NCBI GenBank assembly: GCA_030037635.1
Contig: JASHQH010000147.1
Span: forward strand, 1 to 41,480
Source of the DNA: Acidobacteriaceae bacterium
GTDB taxonomy: Bacteria > Acidobacteriota > Terriglobia > Terriglobales > Acidobacteriaceae
Length of the DNA stretch: 41,480 bases
Reading direction: 5' to 3'
Positions 24,486-32,880 of this stretch are shown piece after piece. Below the pieces are notes generated by a model. That model saw nothing but the letters and a program-made list of their open reading frames with translations. It did no database searches and was not told the origin of the DNA. The position numbers and the translations under genes are program-made. Each line of letters opens with the position of its first letter. Positions within the stretch are counted from its first letter, which is position 1.

Positions 24486-26585
24486 CAGGCGGCTTATGCG
24501 AAGAATATGCGCCGGCTGAATGCCTGGCCGCAGGACAACGTAGTTGCGATCCCGCCAGGTGTATTGAGCGCCGTCGAGCAGGTCCTCCACCAGAAGGCTC
24601 TCGCCCGCAGCAATGCCCAGCCGGTCGCAGTCGAGAGTTGTCCAGCCGGCCTGTTCGTTTTGAGAATCGATGTTGACGATGACCAGGATGGTGTTTTCGA
24701 AGTCCAGCGTTGCTTTTGAGTAACAGATCAGATGGGGATTGTCGACGGAGTGGAAGTGGAGCGAAGCGTTGGACTGAAGCGCAAGGTTCTGGCGCCGGAT
24801 GCGGTTGAGCGCCGTGATGAGAGGAACCAGCGAGCCGGGCATGTTCCGATCCCGCTGGCGGATTTGATACTTCTCACTATCCAGGTACTCTTCTGACTCC
24901 GGCGGCGGGGCCGACGGGTGCGCTGCGGCGTTCTCGGCAAGCTCGTAGGCCGGGCCGTAAATGCCGTAGTTCGATGACAGCGTTGCCGCAAGAATCAGTC
25001 GATGCATGAAGGCCGCGCGCCCGCCCTCCTGCAAAGTCTTATGTAGAATGTCGGGCGTATTGGGCCAGAAGTTGGGCTGAAAGAAGTCGCTGATGGGCGG
25101 CTGCGTGATCTCTTCCAGGTAGCTTTCCAGCTCCGCCTTACTGTTCCGCCAGATGAAGTAGGTGTAAGACTGCGTGAAGCCGCGCTTGGCCAGCGCATAC
25201 ATCAGGCGAGGCCGCGTAAAAGCCTCCGCCAGAAAGATTACGTCGGGATATCTGCTGCGCAGAGAGTCAATGCACCACTCCCAGAATGGCAGCGCCTTGG
25301 TGTGCGGGTTATCGACCCTGAAGACACGGACTCCTCGTTCAATCCAGAACTCGAACACCGAATGTAGTTCATCCCACAGCGCGACCCAGTCAGGCGATTC
25401 AAAGTTGAGCGGATAGATGTCCTGATATTTCTTGGGAGGATTCTCCGCGTACTGGATCGATCCATCGGGACGGATGACAAACCAATCCGGGTGATCCTGA
25501 ACCCAGGGATGGTCTGGCGAACATTGGAATGCGATATCCAGTGCGATCTCGAGACCGTTCGATTTGGCCGACTTGAGCAGCCGGTCGAAGTCAGCAAACG
25601 TGCCCAGTTGGGGATGGATCGACTTGTGACCGCCGCAGTCGCCGGCTACGTCAGCACCCAAAGGTGCGCAGGGCACCACGGCGCGGTCGCCGATGGCCCA
25701 TGGACTGCCCGGAGCATCGGGGGACGCGGAAATCGTGTTATTCGGTCCCTTGCGATAAGCACGCCCGATGGGATGAATGGGCGGCAGATATAGAATGTCG
25801 AATCCCATGGCGGCGATCTCAGGTAACTGCCGCTCCACATCACTGAAGGTTCCGTGCTCGCCCGGAACCGGCGAAGCTGAACGCGGAAAGAGCTCGTACC
25901 AGGATGAAAAGCGCGCCCGCACGCGATCGACCCAGACCGGAAATTCGTTCTCGGATTGCGTGGGATGGGCGAGATCGGGGTATTGCGCCATCAGGCGATC
26001 GAGCTCTTCCGAGCAGGGATTTTCATAAAAGCTCCAGTGCTCGCCGGCAAGGGCTTGAAAGGTTCGCGCAAATTCACCCAGGCGCCGGCGATTGTCGCCC
26101 TGCGCGCGCAGAGCCGCCTTGTGCACCAGAATCGCTCCTGCAGAAAGCGCCAGCGCAACATCCGGGCCTCCAGCGTTGGATCCGGTCTCGAGTCCCGCAC
26201 CGGCATCAGCAGCGGCCGCCGGAGAAGCGTCGGCTAATTCAGGGCGTGTCTGTGCCGCGATGCGCTTGGCAAAGTCGCTGGACCAGGTTGCGAAGTGGTC
26301 GATCCAGCCCAGGATGCTGTAGCTCCAATTGCCGAGCCTTTCTGCAACGAACGAAGCGCGCCAAAGATCGTTGCCCAACGATCGCATGGGTACAAAGCGC
26401 CATTCGGTTTCGCTTTCATGGCGGTAAAGCAGGCGCGCAGCCACCTGGTCATGGCCGTCGGCAAAAACGGCCGCGGTGACCACAACTTCTTCTCCTGAGA
26501 CGCGTCGCACCGGATACTTGCCGCCATCGATTTGCGGAGCCACGTCCTCGATTACGACACGCCGGCGGCCATCGCGGGGCTTCAC
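24468..26585 (-). CDS. glgE: Alpha-1,4-glucan:maltose-1-phosphate maltosyltransferase (GlgE)
   Basis: GlgE transfers maltose from maltose-1-phosphate to the non-reducing end of alpha-1,4-glucans. The 705-residue GH13_3 protein has the N-terminal domain RVVIEDVAPQIDGGKYPVRR, the barrel entry YLPPIHPIGRAYRKGPNN, nucleophile D425 in GVRVFRVDNPHTKALPFWEW, acid/base E454 in FLAEAFTRP and D512 in FWPNTPDIL. An Ala/Gly-rich stretch at about 115-140 and an extra loop of about 16 residues at 301-317, before GGHKSIHPQLGTF, are unusual. The start is GTG at 26585 with GGAGG ten bases upstream. It heads the minus-strand operon glgE, treS-mak, GT-like, membrane protein. Its stop lies in the centre of a 33-base palindrome. 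Confidence 0.96.
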   Translation of the reverse strand: MKPRDGRRRVVIEDVAPQIDGGKYPVRRVSGEEVVVTAAVFADGHDQVAARLLYRHESETEWRFVPMRSLGNDLWRASFVAERLGNWSYSILGWIDHFATWSSDFAKRIAAQTRPELADASPAAAADAGAGLETGSNAGGPDVALALSAGAILVHKAALRAQGDNRRRLGEFARTFQALAGEHWSFYENPCSEELDRLMAQYPDLAHPTQSENEFPVWVDRVRARFSSWYELFPRSASPVPGEHGTFSDVERQLPEIAAMGFDILYLPPIHPIGRAYRKGPNNTISASPDAPGSPWAIGDRAVVPCAPLGADVAGDCGGHKSIHPQLGTFADFDRLLKSAKSNGLEIALDIAFQCSPDHPWVQDHPDWFVIRPDGSIQYAENPPKKYQDIYPLNFESPDWVALWDELHSVFEFWIERGVRVFRVDNPHTKALPFWEWCIDSLRSRYPDVIFLAEAFTRPRLMYALAKRGFTQSYTYFIWRNSKAELESYLEEITQPPISDFFQPNFWPNTPDILHKTLQEGGRAAFMHRLILAATLSSNYGIYGPAYELAENAAAHPSAPPPESEEYLDSEKYQIRQRDRNMPGSLVPLITALNRIRRQNLALQSNASLHFHSVDNPHLICYSKATLDFENTILVIVNIDSQNEQAGWTTLDCDRLGIAAGESLLVEDLLDGAQYTWRDRNYVVLRPGIQPAHILRISRLGSGAV

Positions 26586-26932
26586 TGCGCTTCAACCTCC
26601 GCTGCAGGTCGTGGCGAGGACCGACTCCGGCGCACAGGGAACGCCTCTGGCTCGCCAATTCAGGCAGCAGTATTTAAAGATGCGCGCAGACGGATGAGGG
26701 TTTGTTGCCGGTTGGCGCCGGGGAAGGTCGCCTGCAAACGTCCGTCATGTGGAAAAACCGGTGGGGGCAGACACGTGGGCAGCCTGAAATGGCTCATGGC
26801 CGCAAAACCTTGAAAGCCCGCGCCGGGGTGCATCCCGGTCCGAACTTGAGAATTGCACGCAAGCGACCGATGCCCTGTGCGAAACCCGTCCCGTCGGCGC
26901 AATGCGGCCGGTGGTAGCATCGAAGGTGACTG
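26586..26932. other. Divergent promoter region between glgE and the RNase J gene
   Basis: I find no gene in these 347 bases. They must hold the promoters of the glgE operon (leftward) and of rnj (rightward). No clear -35/-10 pair or operator stands out. A short GC-rich inverted repeat, CCGGG-GTGCAT-CCCGG near 26822-26840, is the only visible structure. Confidence 0.5.
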
Positions 26933-28588
26933 ATGCCTTCGAAAAAGCTGCAAATCATCCCCCTGGGTGGGCTGGGCGAATTTGGCATGAACTGCCTGGC
27001 GCTGCGCTGGGAAGATGACATTATTGTGATCGACGCGGGCCTGATGTTCCCCGAAACGGAACTGCTGGGCGTGGACATCGTCGTGCCCGACATCTCCTAT
27101 CTCATTGAGAATAAGCGCCACGTGCGGGCCATCGTGCTCACCCACGGGCACGAGGACCACATCGGCGGGCTTCCGTGGATGCTCAACGAGCTGAAGGTTC
27201 CGGTCTACGCCACCGAGTTCACGCTGGCCTACGTGGAAGACAAGCTCGAGGAGCATGGGCTGCTGGATGAGACAGAGCTGGTCGAGATTGAGCCCCGCGC
27301 CAAGTTCACCATCGGGCCGTTCACCATTGAGCCCATCCACGTAACCCACTCCCTGGTGGATTGCGTGGCCCTGGCCATCGAAACCCCGGTGGGCATTGTG
27401 ATCCATAGCGGCGACTTCAAGATCGATCTGGCGCCGCTGGACGAGAAGGCCTTCGATCTGCACGCCTTTGCCGAATACGGCAAGCGCGGGGTGCTGGCGC
27501 TGTTGCAGGACTCGACCAATGTCGAAAGACCGGGCTACACGCCCAGCGAGCGGGCAGTCATTCCTCGCCTGGATGAGATCTTCACCCAGTCGCGCAAGAA
27601 GATGTTCTTCAGCTGCTTCTCGTCCTCGATTTACCGCATCCGCATCGCCATGGAGCTGGCGCGCAAGCACGGGCGCAAGGTGGCCGTGGTGGGCCGTTCC
27701 ATGGTGGAGAGCACTGAGATTGCACAAGACCTTGGCTACATTGAAGTGCCGCCGGGGCTGTTGATCAACGCCGGGCAGATTCGCGATTTTCCGCCCGAGC
27801 AGATGATGGTCCTGATCAGCGGAACCCAGGGCGAGCCTTTGAGCGCTCTGAGCCGCGCCGCCGTGGACAACCACAAGCACGCGCACATCGAGCCTGGCGA
27901 CACGGTGGTGCTGAGCTCGCGCATCATTCCCGGCAACGAGAAGGGAATCTTTCGCGTCATCGATCACCTCAGCCGGCGCGAGGCCAATGTGATCTACGAC
28001 GACGGCCAGCATGGGCTGATCCACGTCAGCGGGCATGGCAGCCAGGAGGAGATGCGGCTGCTCATCAATTTAGTGCGCCCCAAGTTCTTTATTCCCGTTC
28101 ACGGCGACTACCGCTATTTGCGGCGGCACGCGCAACTGGCCATGGAGACGGGCGCGGTGGATCACGCCATGGTGCTGGAGGACGGCGAGGTGCTGGAATT
28201 GGATCGCGACGACGCGCGCAAGCTGGAGAAAGTGACGGCGGGACGGATCCTGATTGATTCCGGCTCGTCGATTGACGTGGTGGAGGACCTGGTGATCCGC
28301 GACCGGCGCATCCTGTCGGAGGACGGCGTGGTCCTGGCGGTGCTGGCCATCAACAAGAAAACCGGCAAGGTGGAACGCGAGCCCGAGGTGCTGATGCGCG
28401 GATTCGGCGGGGCCGACATCACTGACGAAGCGCGCGAAACGGTCCTGAAGACGCTGGACGGCTTGAGCACAGAGCAGAAGTCGGACTACGGCGTAGTAAA
28501 TGAGCGGGTGCGCGTAGAGCTCAAGCGGGTGATCCAGAAGAGCACCGGCCGGCGGCCCATGATCATGCCCGTGATCCTAGAGATCTAA
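26933..28588 (+). CDS. rnj: Ribonuclease J
   Basis: RNase J is a metallo-beta-lactamase/beta-CASP nuclease that matures and degrades RNA with both 5'-3' exonuclease and endonuclease activity. This 551-residue protein shows the RNase J opening LQIIPLGGLGEFGMNCLAL, the zinc motif HGHEDH (71-76), DSTNVERPGYTPSE and the beta-CASP region FSSSIYRIRIAMELA. The phosphate-binding end of the catalytic core reads VHVSGHGSQEE-like (LIHVSGHGSQEEMRLLI), followed by KFFIPVHGDYRYLRRHA and a C-terminal domain ending KSTGRRPMIMPVILEI. Length and motif order match full-length RNase J. It is a single-gene unit with its own promoter region and a strong terminator 36 bp downstream. Confidence 0.97.
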   Translation: MPSKKLQIIPLGGLGEFGMNCLALRWEDDIIVIDAGLMFPETELLGVDIVVPDISYLIENKRHVRAIVLTHGHEDHIGGLPWMLNELKVPVYATEFTLAYVEDKLEEHGLLDETELVEIEPRAKFTIGPFTIEPIHVTHSLVDCVALAIETPVGIVIHSGDFKIDLAPLDEKAFDLHAFAEYGKRGVLALLQDSTNVERPGYTPSERAVIPRLDEIFTQSRKKMFFSCFSSSIYRIRIAMELARKHGRKVAVVGRSMVESTEIAQDLGYIEVPPGLLINAGQIRDFPPEQMMVLISGTQGEPLSALSRAAVDNHKHAHIEPGDTVVLSSRIIPGNEKGIFRVIDHLSRREANVIYDDGQHGLIHVSGHGSQEEMRLLINLVRPKFFIPVHGDYRYLRRHAQLAMETGAVDHAMVLEDGEVLELDRDDARKLEKVTAGRILIDSGSSIDVVEDLVIRDRRILSEDGVVLAVLAINKKTGKVEREPEVLMRGFGGADITDEARETVLKTLDGLSTEQKSDYGVVNERVRVELKRVIQKSTGRRPMIMPVILEI

Positions 28589-28624
28589 AGTGGTCCAAGA
28601 CGAATATCGCGCTGCGGCCACAAA

Positions 28625-28657
28625 AAAATGGCATCTTCTTGATGAAGATGCCATTTT
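28625..28657. terminator. Bidirectional intrinsic terminator between converging genes
   Basis: A 14-bp perfect stem, AAAATGGCATCTTC / GAAGATGCCATTTT, with a five-base loop is flanked by an A-run on the left and ends in TTTT. It can stop transcription from rnj (plus strand) and from the minus-strand gene at 28720. Confidence 0.88.
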
Positions 28658-28719
28658 GCTTCGCGAATTCCGGGTGCAGCCTTGAAACCGTTGGAGCGGC
28701 ACAAGGGTGGAGGCGGATT

Positions 28720-29244
28720 TCAGGCCACCAGAGCCGGTTGCGCTGGTTCCGCGGGCAATTCATGCACGGGATTCGCTGTGACGTTTGGGCTGGGCCGCTC
28801 AATGTGCCCCGCGGACGCAGAGTTGGCAGTGCGGCACGGCACCGAGCGTTTGACGATAAACACTTCGCCCAGCGACAAGCGCGCGTTGCCTTCGAGGTCG
28901 ATAAAACCGGCCTTGCTTTCCTTGCACATCTCCTGCGCTTCGGGCGAAAGATAAGGCGCTATCAGCACAGGCGTGGCTCCGCCGGCACACTGAGCCGCCT
29001 CTTCATGCAGTTGTCGCAGCGCGGCGCGAAGATGGCGAGGGCTCGCGTAAGGTTTCACTTCGCACGCCAGCAGATGGCTGTGACCGAACACGTCGACGTG
29101 CGCCACCAGTTCGGCTGCACGGCCACGGCGCGCTGATTCGTGCCGGATTTCCTTGAGCTTGATGACAGACACCTGTCCGAGAACGGCCGTAAGCGCTTCG
29201 ACCGCTCGGGCTTCCAATTCATTCGCTGGAGCTACGGTCTTCAT
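28720..29244 (-). CDS. Small protein with a PD-(D/E)XK-like / AbiEi-like domain
   Basis: This 174-residue protein has unproven function. The core ELVAHVDVFGHSHLLACEVKP has the spacing of a PD-(D/E)XK nuclease motif (D51, E62, K64). It is followed by a helix (PRHLRAALRQLHEEA), a strand PVLIAPYLSP, and CKESKAGFIDLEGNARLSLGEVFIVKRS. The phrase 'FIDLxGNARL' recurs in longer proteins annotated as AbiEi-family antitoxins or restriction-endonuclease-like regulators, which carry an additional winged helix. That domain is missing here, and the last 40 residues are low-complexity Pro/Ala-rich. The start at 29244 is supported by GGGAG seven bases upstream. It is 96 bp behind another small minus-strand gene. 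The nuclease call is inference; defence, DNA repair or regulation are all possible. Confidence 0.6.
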   Translation of the reverse strand: MKTVAPANELEARAVEALTAVLGQVSVIKLKEIRHESARRGRAAELVAHVDVFGHSHLLACEVKPYASPRHLRAALRQLHEEAAQCAGGATPVLIAPYLSPEAQEMCKESKAGFIDLEGNARLSLGEVFIVKRSVPCRTANSASAGHIERPSPNVTANPVHELPAEPAQPALVA

Positions 29245-29311
29245 GGGGGAACTCCCTTTCAACAAATTCGTGTTGCCAAACCAGCAATCTCTTTTGTCAA
29301 ATCAGTTTGAG

Positions 29312-29336
29312 AAAAAACGCCGCCCTCGCGGGCGCC
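29312..29336 (-). terminator. Intrinsic terminator behind the 137-residue unknown gene
   Basis: On the minus strand a CGCCC-GCGA-GGGCG stem (29321-29334) is followed after three bases by TTTTTT (29317-29312). It lies just after the stop at 29341 and suggests that the two small genes are mainly transcribed separately. Confidence 0.6.
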
Positions 29337-29340
29337 GGAA

Positions 29341-29754
29341 TTACGCCACCGATTGCGCGCAAGCCGCCAACAGTCTGCCGCCCTGAATCAGTTCCGCCGC
29401 CGAAGAGTTGGTGCGGTCGAAAGAACGGGCACGCGGACGCTCCGCAGCCGCCGGCTTCTCGAGACTGGGAGGTCCAAGAATGAACGAGTTTTCACCGGAG
29501 GGGATCATGGCTAGAGGCACGGATGCGTGGCCATTCCCACTGCACTGCTTCGATTCCAGCCAAAGGCAAAGCCTGGGATCGTGGATTTCCGGCTGGCCGT
29601 TCCAGAAATCCGGAGCCAGCCAGCATTCGATGCGGAGATGATCGAGTTGCAATTCGATCTCCCGAACCCCTTTACGAAAATAGCGCCGCACATTGCTGGC
29701 GCCTACGAACAGCCCTGTGACGCGATGTCCGCTGCACTGAGATGTCACCACCAT
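29341..29754 (-). CDS. Unrecognised 137-residue protein
   Basis: I do not recognise this family. The first 70 residues look like a compact domain with alternating hydrophobic strands ([21 protein letters not shown]) and a Trp/His-rich stretch [19 protein letters not shown]. The second half is polar and low in complexity, ending [14 protein letters not shown]. There is no signal peptide or membrane helix. Two ATGs lie six bases apart; the second (29754) has GGGAGGA at a proper seven-base distance, whereas the first sits against it, so I chose the second. The good ribosome-binding site and a terminator directly behind argue for a real gene. Coordinates are firm; function is unknown. Confidence 0.55.
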   Translation of the reverse strand: MVVTSQCSGHRVTGLFVGASNVRRYFRKGVREIELQLDHLRIECWLAPDFWNGQPEIHDPRLCLWLESKQCSGNGHASVPLAMIPSGENSFILGPPSLEKPAAAERPRARSFDRTNSSAAELIQGGRLLAACAQSVA

Positions 29755-30269
29755 TCGCATTCCTCCCGCTCATGCCATGCCTGCGAAGGCCGACTGTGAA
29801 TGGAAACCCGAACTCCGGGTTTCCGGGGGATTCAAAGCCTGCAGCATCATGCGGCGAAGAAGAAGGCAAAAAGTGAAGAAGCCCAATGCCGACTGCAGGA
29901 TCAAGTAATTTCCTTGGGCTTACCCAAAGAAGCCCAGCGACATCCCCGACCGGTGAATGCGAAGACATTACACGTATCGTTCCGGCAAAATAGATTGCCT
30001 CACGACACACAAGCCCATGAAATCGCCGATCGAGGAGGGGGAGAGAGAAGTGGAGGCCAGGATGGAGGCTTTGACGTACTTGCAGCGGTCCCCTGACCGC
30101 CCGCGGTCTTTTCCCTCACAATCTGTCTGTGGAAATCTTGACCCTCTTGATACCCCTTGTCAAGGGAATTGGATGAATCTGTGAAGAAGAATGGTTGTAT
30201 CTTGTGGAAAACCTTTCCCAATCCTCGTGCAAAAAAACCGTACGGCCACACGGTGCGCAGCAGAGACTG
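29755..30269. other. Non-coding gap with a hairpin, a terminator and AT-richer segment
   Basis: I see no credible gene in these 515 bases. They hold a nine-bp hairpin GGAAACCCG-AACTC-CGGGTTTCC (29802-29824) in what would be the leader of the 137-residue gene. A 13-base palindrome CCCTTGTCAAGGG lies at 30154-30166. Two sequences close to DnaA boxes (TTTTCCACA and ATTTCCACA, read on the minus strand) occur around 30128-30137 and 30203-30213. The terminator of the upstream ABC gene is at 30231-30254. Confidence 0.5.
30231..30254 (-). terminator. Intrinsic terminator directly after the MacB/LolD-type ATPase gene
   Basis: On the minus strand ACCGT (30254-30250) and ACGGT (30241-30237) form a stem followed by a run of T (30236-30231). 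It lies 16 bp after the ATPase stop, so the adaptor-ATPase operon ends here without a permease gene. Confidence 0.65.
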
Positions 30270-31022
30270 CTAGCGTCGCCGTGCAGAAGGCTCATCAGAG
30301 AAGATCTGGCCGTCACGAATGTGCACAACTCGATGTGCGAATTGGGCAATGTCGGCTTCGTGAGTTACAAGAACGATGGTGTTGCCGCGGGCGTGAAGCT
30401 GATCGAACAGAGCCATGATCTCGAGGCCGGTCTTGGAATCGAGGTTGCCGGTGGGTTCGTCGGCCAGGATGATGGAGGGGTTATTGACGAGGGCGCGGGC
30501 AATGGCGACACGCTGGCGCTGCCCACCCGACAGCTCATTTGGTTTGTGCATCATGCGCGACTCCAGTCCCACTTCACTCAGTGTCTGTTTCGCGCGGGCG
30601 ATGCGCTCCAGGGCGGGGGTACCATTGTAGATAAGGGGCAACTCCACGTTGTGCAGCGCCGAGGCACGAGCCAGGAGATTGAATGTCTGGAAGACGAATC
30701 CAATTTCCTTGTTGCGGATGCGCGCCAGCTGGTCGTCGTCGAGATCGCTGACGAGCTGGCCATTCAGCCAGTAACTGCCTTGCGAAGGGGTGTCGAGGCA
30801 GCCGATCAGATTCATCAGAGTGGACTTGCCCGAGCCTGATGGCCCCATGATGGCGACATATTCGTTGTGGCGAATGCGCAACGTCACGCCACGCAGCGCC
30901 TGCACCTGCTGCTCTGAGCCCATGTCGTAGGTGCGCCAGAGGTTCTCGACCACGATCACGTCGTCGGGCGGGATCACTTTGGTCTGCTCCAGTTCCGCTA
31001 CGCCAATGCCGTTCAGTGCCAT
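30270..31022 (-). CDS. ABC transporter ATP-binding protein, MacB/LolD type
   Basis: This 250-residue ATPase of the LolD/MacB class drives periplasm-facing mechanotransmission pumps. The Walker [10 protein letters not shown] (60-68), signature [13 protein letters not shown] (164-176), Walker [14 protein letters not shown] (184-196) and LVTHE are intact. The class-specific [10 protein letters not shown] opening and GNLDS motif separate it from GldA-type ATPases. A 23-residue N-terminal extension precedes the domain. It follows the adaptor gene by 99 bp on the same strand. No permease follows; a terminator lies 16 bp downstream. It may serve a permease encoded elsewhere, perhaps one of the orphan MacB-like permeases such as that at 7093, but nothing in the sequence proves a pairing. 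Confidence 0.92.
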   Translation of the reverse strand: MALNGIGVAELEQTKVIPPDDVIVVENLWRTYDMGSEQQVQALRGVTLRIRHNEYVAIMGPSGSGKSTLMNLIGCLDTPSQGSYWLNGQLVSDLDDDQLARIRNKEIGFVFQTFNLLARASALHNVELPLIYNGTPALERIARAKQTLSEVGLESRMMHKPNELSGGQRQRVAIARALVNNPSIILADEPTGNLDSKTGLEIMALFDQLHARGNTIVLVTHEADIAQFAHRVVHIRDGQIFSDEPSARRR

Positions 31023-31121
31023 GCTTTCCTCAGCAAACTGTGATCAGTGGTTGTGGAGCAGTTGACGGTGAACAGCCTGCTCCCTGCGTCTCGTACTCCT
31101 CAGCCCGATTCGCCGTCTTCC

Positions 31122-32510
31122 TCAGCTGCTCGACGAAGTTCCGCCTGACGCGGAGACGCCCGCCTTATCCCGTTTGAGCAGCGAACCTCCCTTGAGATCG
31201 CGCAATGTTTTGTACGGGCCGCTGACGATTTCCTGCCCGGCAGTGACGCCGGAAAGCACCTCGATGTCGGTGGCCCCGGTGATGCCGGTGGTGACGGGAA
31301 CAAACTTGGCGCGCAAGCGTCCATGCGGATCTTTTTCGACCACGAAGACGCCTTGCACCGGATTGGGCTTGGCAGGGGCCGAGGTCGCCGTCGCCGCCTG
31401 CACGCCGCCCTTGGATTTCGCCACATCGCTCGCCGGATCGTGCATGACCAGCGCCTGAATGGGCAGACTGAGGGCGTTGCTTTTGTGCGCGGTGGTGATC
31501 TTCGCCGTGCAGGAAAGACCGGGCCGCAGTTCGTCTGACGGATTGTCGAGCGTGACCACGACCTTGAAGTCCTTGGCCTCTTCAGTGCCGGTGGTGGACT
31601 GGGAGGTGGCAACGCCCGTGGAGCGCAGCAGCGCCTGGTCGCCCACCAGGGTCACGTGGCCCTTGAACACCTTGTTGGGCAGCGCGTCCACCGTGACGTC
31701 GGCGGGCTGGCCGATCTGCACATTGACGATGTCGGTTTCATCCACCTTCACCTCGGCGGTGATGATGCTCATGTCGGCCAGCGTCATCAGCGTGGAGCCC
31801 TCGGTGTTCTGGATCCCTTCGACAACGGTTTCGCCTTCGCGCACCGGCTCGTTGGTCACGATGCCGTCAAAGGGCGCGATGGCGATGGTGCGATTGAGCA
31901 GGTCCTCGTTGACGTCGAGATCGGCTTCCTGTGTATGCAGGTGGCCGCGCGCCGAATCGGTGTTGGCTTTGGCCTGATTTACGCCGGCCACAGCCTGGTC
32001 GACGGAGGCGACATCAAGATCGTAGGCGGCCTTCTTGGAGTCGTAGTCCTGCTTGTCCATGATGCCGTCTTTGTAGAGCTCCTGGGCACGATCCCAGTCC
32101 AGCTTTTTCTGTTCCAGGTCAGCCTGCGCGTGGGCCAGGTTGGCCTCGGCCGTCTTTTCGGCGGCTATATAGGAGGCGATATCGGTCTTGGCAGCATCGA
32201 TTGAAGCTTGCTGGCCGTGCACATTGGCTTCCTGCTGCACATTTTCGATCGACGCCACCACCTCGCCCTTTTTCACGTGCTCGCCTTCCTTCACGTAAAG
32301 GTGAGTGACGCGGCCCATGGCGGTTGCGCCTACGTTGACAATGAGCTTGGGTTTGATCTGGCCGGTGCCGCTGATGATGGTCGACAGATCTTCGTGAACC
32401 ACTTTGGCGGTAAGAACTTTGGTGTACCCCGATTGCTGCCTGACGACCATGGCAACCACGAGACCGACAACGACAAGCAGGGCAAGCGCAATAAGAATGA
32501 TCTTCTTCAT
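31122..32510 (-). CDS. MacA/HlyD-type periplasmic adaptor protein
   Basis: This 462-residue membrane-fusion protein links an inner-membrane pump to an outer-membrane channel. Residues 1-23 form a membrane anchor (KKIILIALALLVVVGLVVAMVV). The barrel-sandwich lipoyl halves are around ATAMGRVTHLYVKEGEHVKKGEVVASIE (66-93) and RTIAIAPFDGIVTNEPVREGETV. A long alpha-hairpin between them (about 100-215, AEANLAHAQADLEQKKLDWDRAQELYKDG) is followed by beta-barrel and membrane-proximal domains. The tail KAGVSASGGTSSSS is low in complexity. ATG 32510 begins the anchor directly; its ribosome-binding site is weak, and the AAAGGAG found 25 bases upstream is too distant. It is the first gene of an adaptor-ATPase pair. 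Confidence 0.92.
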   Translation of the reverse strand: MKKIILIALALLVVVGLVVAMVVRQQSGYTKVLTAKVVHEDLSTIISGTGQIKPKLIVNVGATAMGRVTHLYVKEGEHVKKGEVVASIENVQQEANVHGQQASIDAAKTDIASYIAAEKTAEANLAHAQADLEQKKLDWDRAQELYKDGIMDKQDYDSKKAAYDLDVASVDQAVAGVNQAKANTDSARGHLHTQEADLDVNEDLLNRTIAIAPFDGIVTNEPVREGETVVEGIQNTEGSTLMTLADMSIITAEVKVDETDIVNVQIGQPADVTVDALPNKVFKGHVTLVGDQALLRSTGVATSQSTTGTEEAKDFKVVVTLDNPSDELRPGLSCTAKITTAHKSNALSLPIQALVMHDPASDVAKSKGGVQAATATSAPAKPNPVQGVFVVEKDPHGRLRAKFVPVTTGITGATDIEVLSGVTAGQEIVSGPYKTLRDLKGGSLLKRDKAGVSASGGTSSSS

Positions 32511-32880
32511 GATAGTAAGTAACTTTCGGGCACTCCTTTCCAAGTGTACGCGAGGGGCGGCCAAAATGTTCCGTAAATACGGGTTCACAATGAGTAACGC
32601 AGTGGCCCAGGCGGGTCTTTCTAACCCGAAAGCGCAGAGGTTGAAACCCTGCAAAAACGGCGGTCTGCGTGCCGAAAAGCGATGATCTCGAGCTTGGACT
32701 CCAAGGGGACGGCCAGGGCGAGCGGAAGACCAGACGAACCGCCGGTTTCTTCCCCCAAGACCCGCTTTCGAGGTAACGTCGCCGGGCTAGAAACGTCCAA
32801 GGGAACGGCCGCTCCGCGGGATAGCCTTGCCCGGACCTTGAAGGAACCGTAAAATAAAGGATCGCAGGAGTATTCAGGCA
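32511..32880. other. Divergent promoter region between the adaptor and GWxTD genes
   Basis: These 370 bases hold no gene I can support. They contain the promoter at 32827-32855 for the rightward gene and a 15-base direct repeat, TCCAAGGGgACGGCC at 32700-32714 and TCCAAGGGaACGGCC at 32796-32810 (14 of 15 identical). Confidence 0.5.
32827..32855 (+). promoter_or_regulatory. Candidate promoter of the GWxTD gene
   Basis: TTGCCC (32827-32832) and TAAAAT (32850-32855) are separated by 17 bp, 25 bases before the start codon at 32881. The ribosome-binding site AGGAG is at 32866-32870, ten bases before the ATG. Confidence 0.5.

Noticed and set aside
22249..24519. Very long plus-strand open frame (over 750 codons) opposite treS-mak
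   Set aside because: It is antisense to a clearly coding gene, its translation is rich in Arg/His/Gln with no domain, and it is a typical by-product of high-GC codon use.
29672..30010. Minus-strand frame of 112 codons in the gap right of 29760
   Set aside because: No ribosome-binding site, no homology that I can see, and it overlaps the supported 137-residue gene in another frame.
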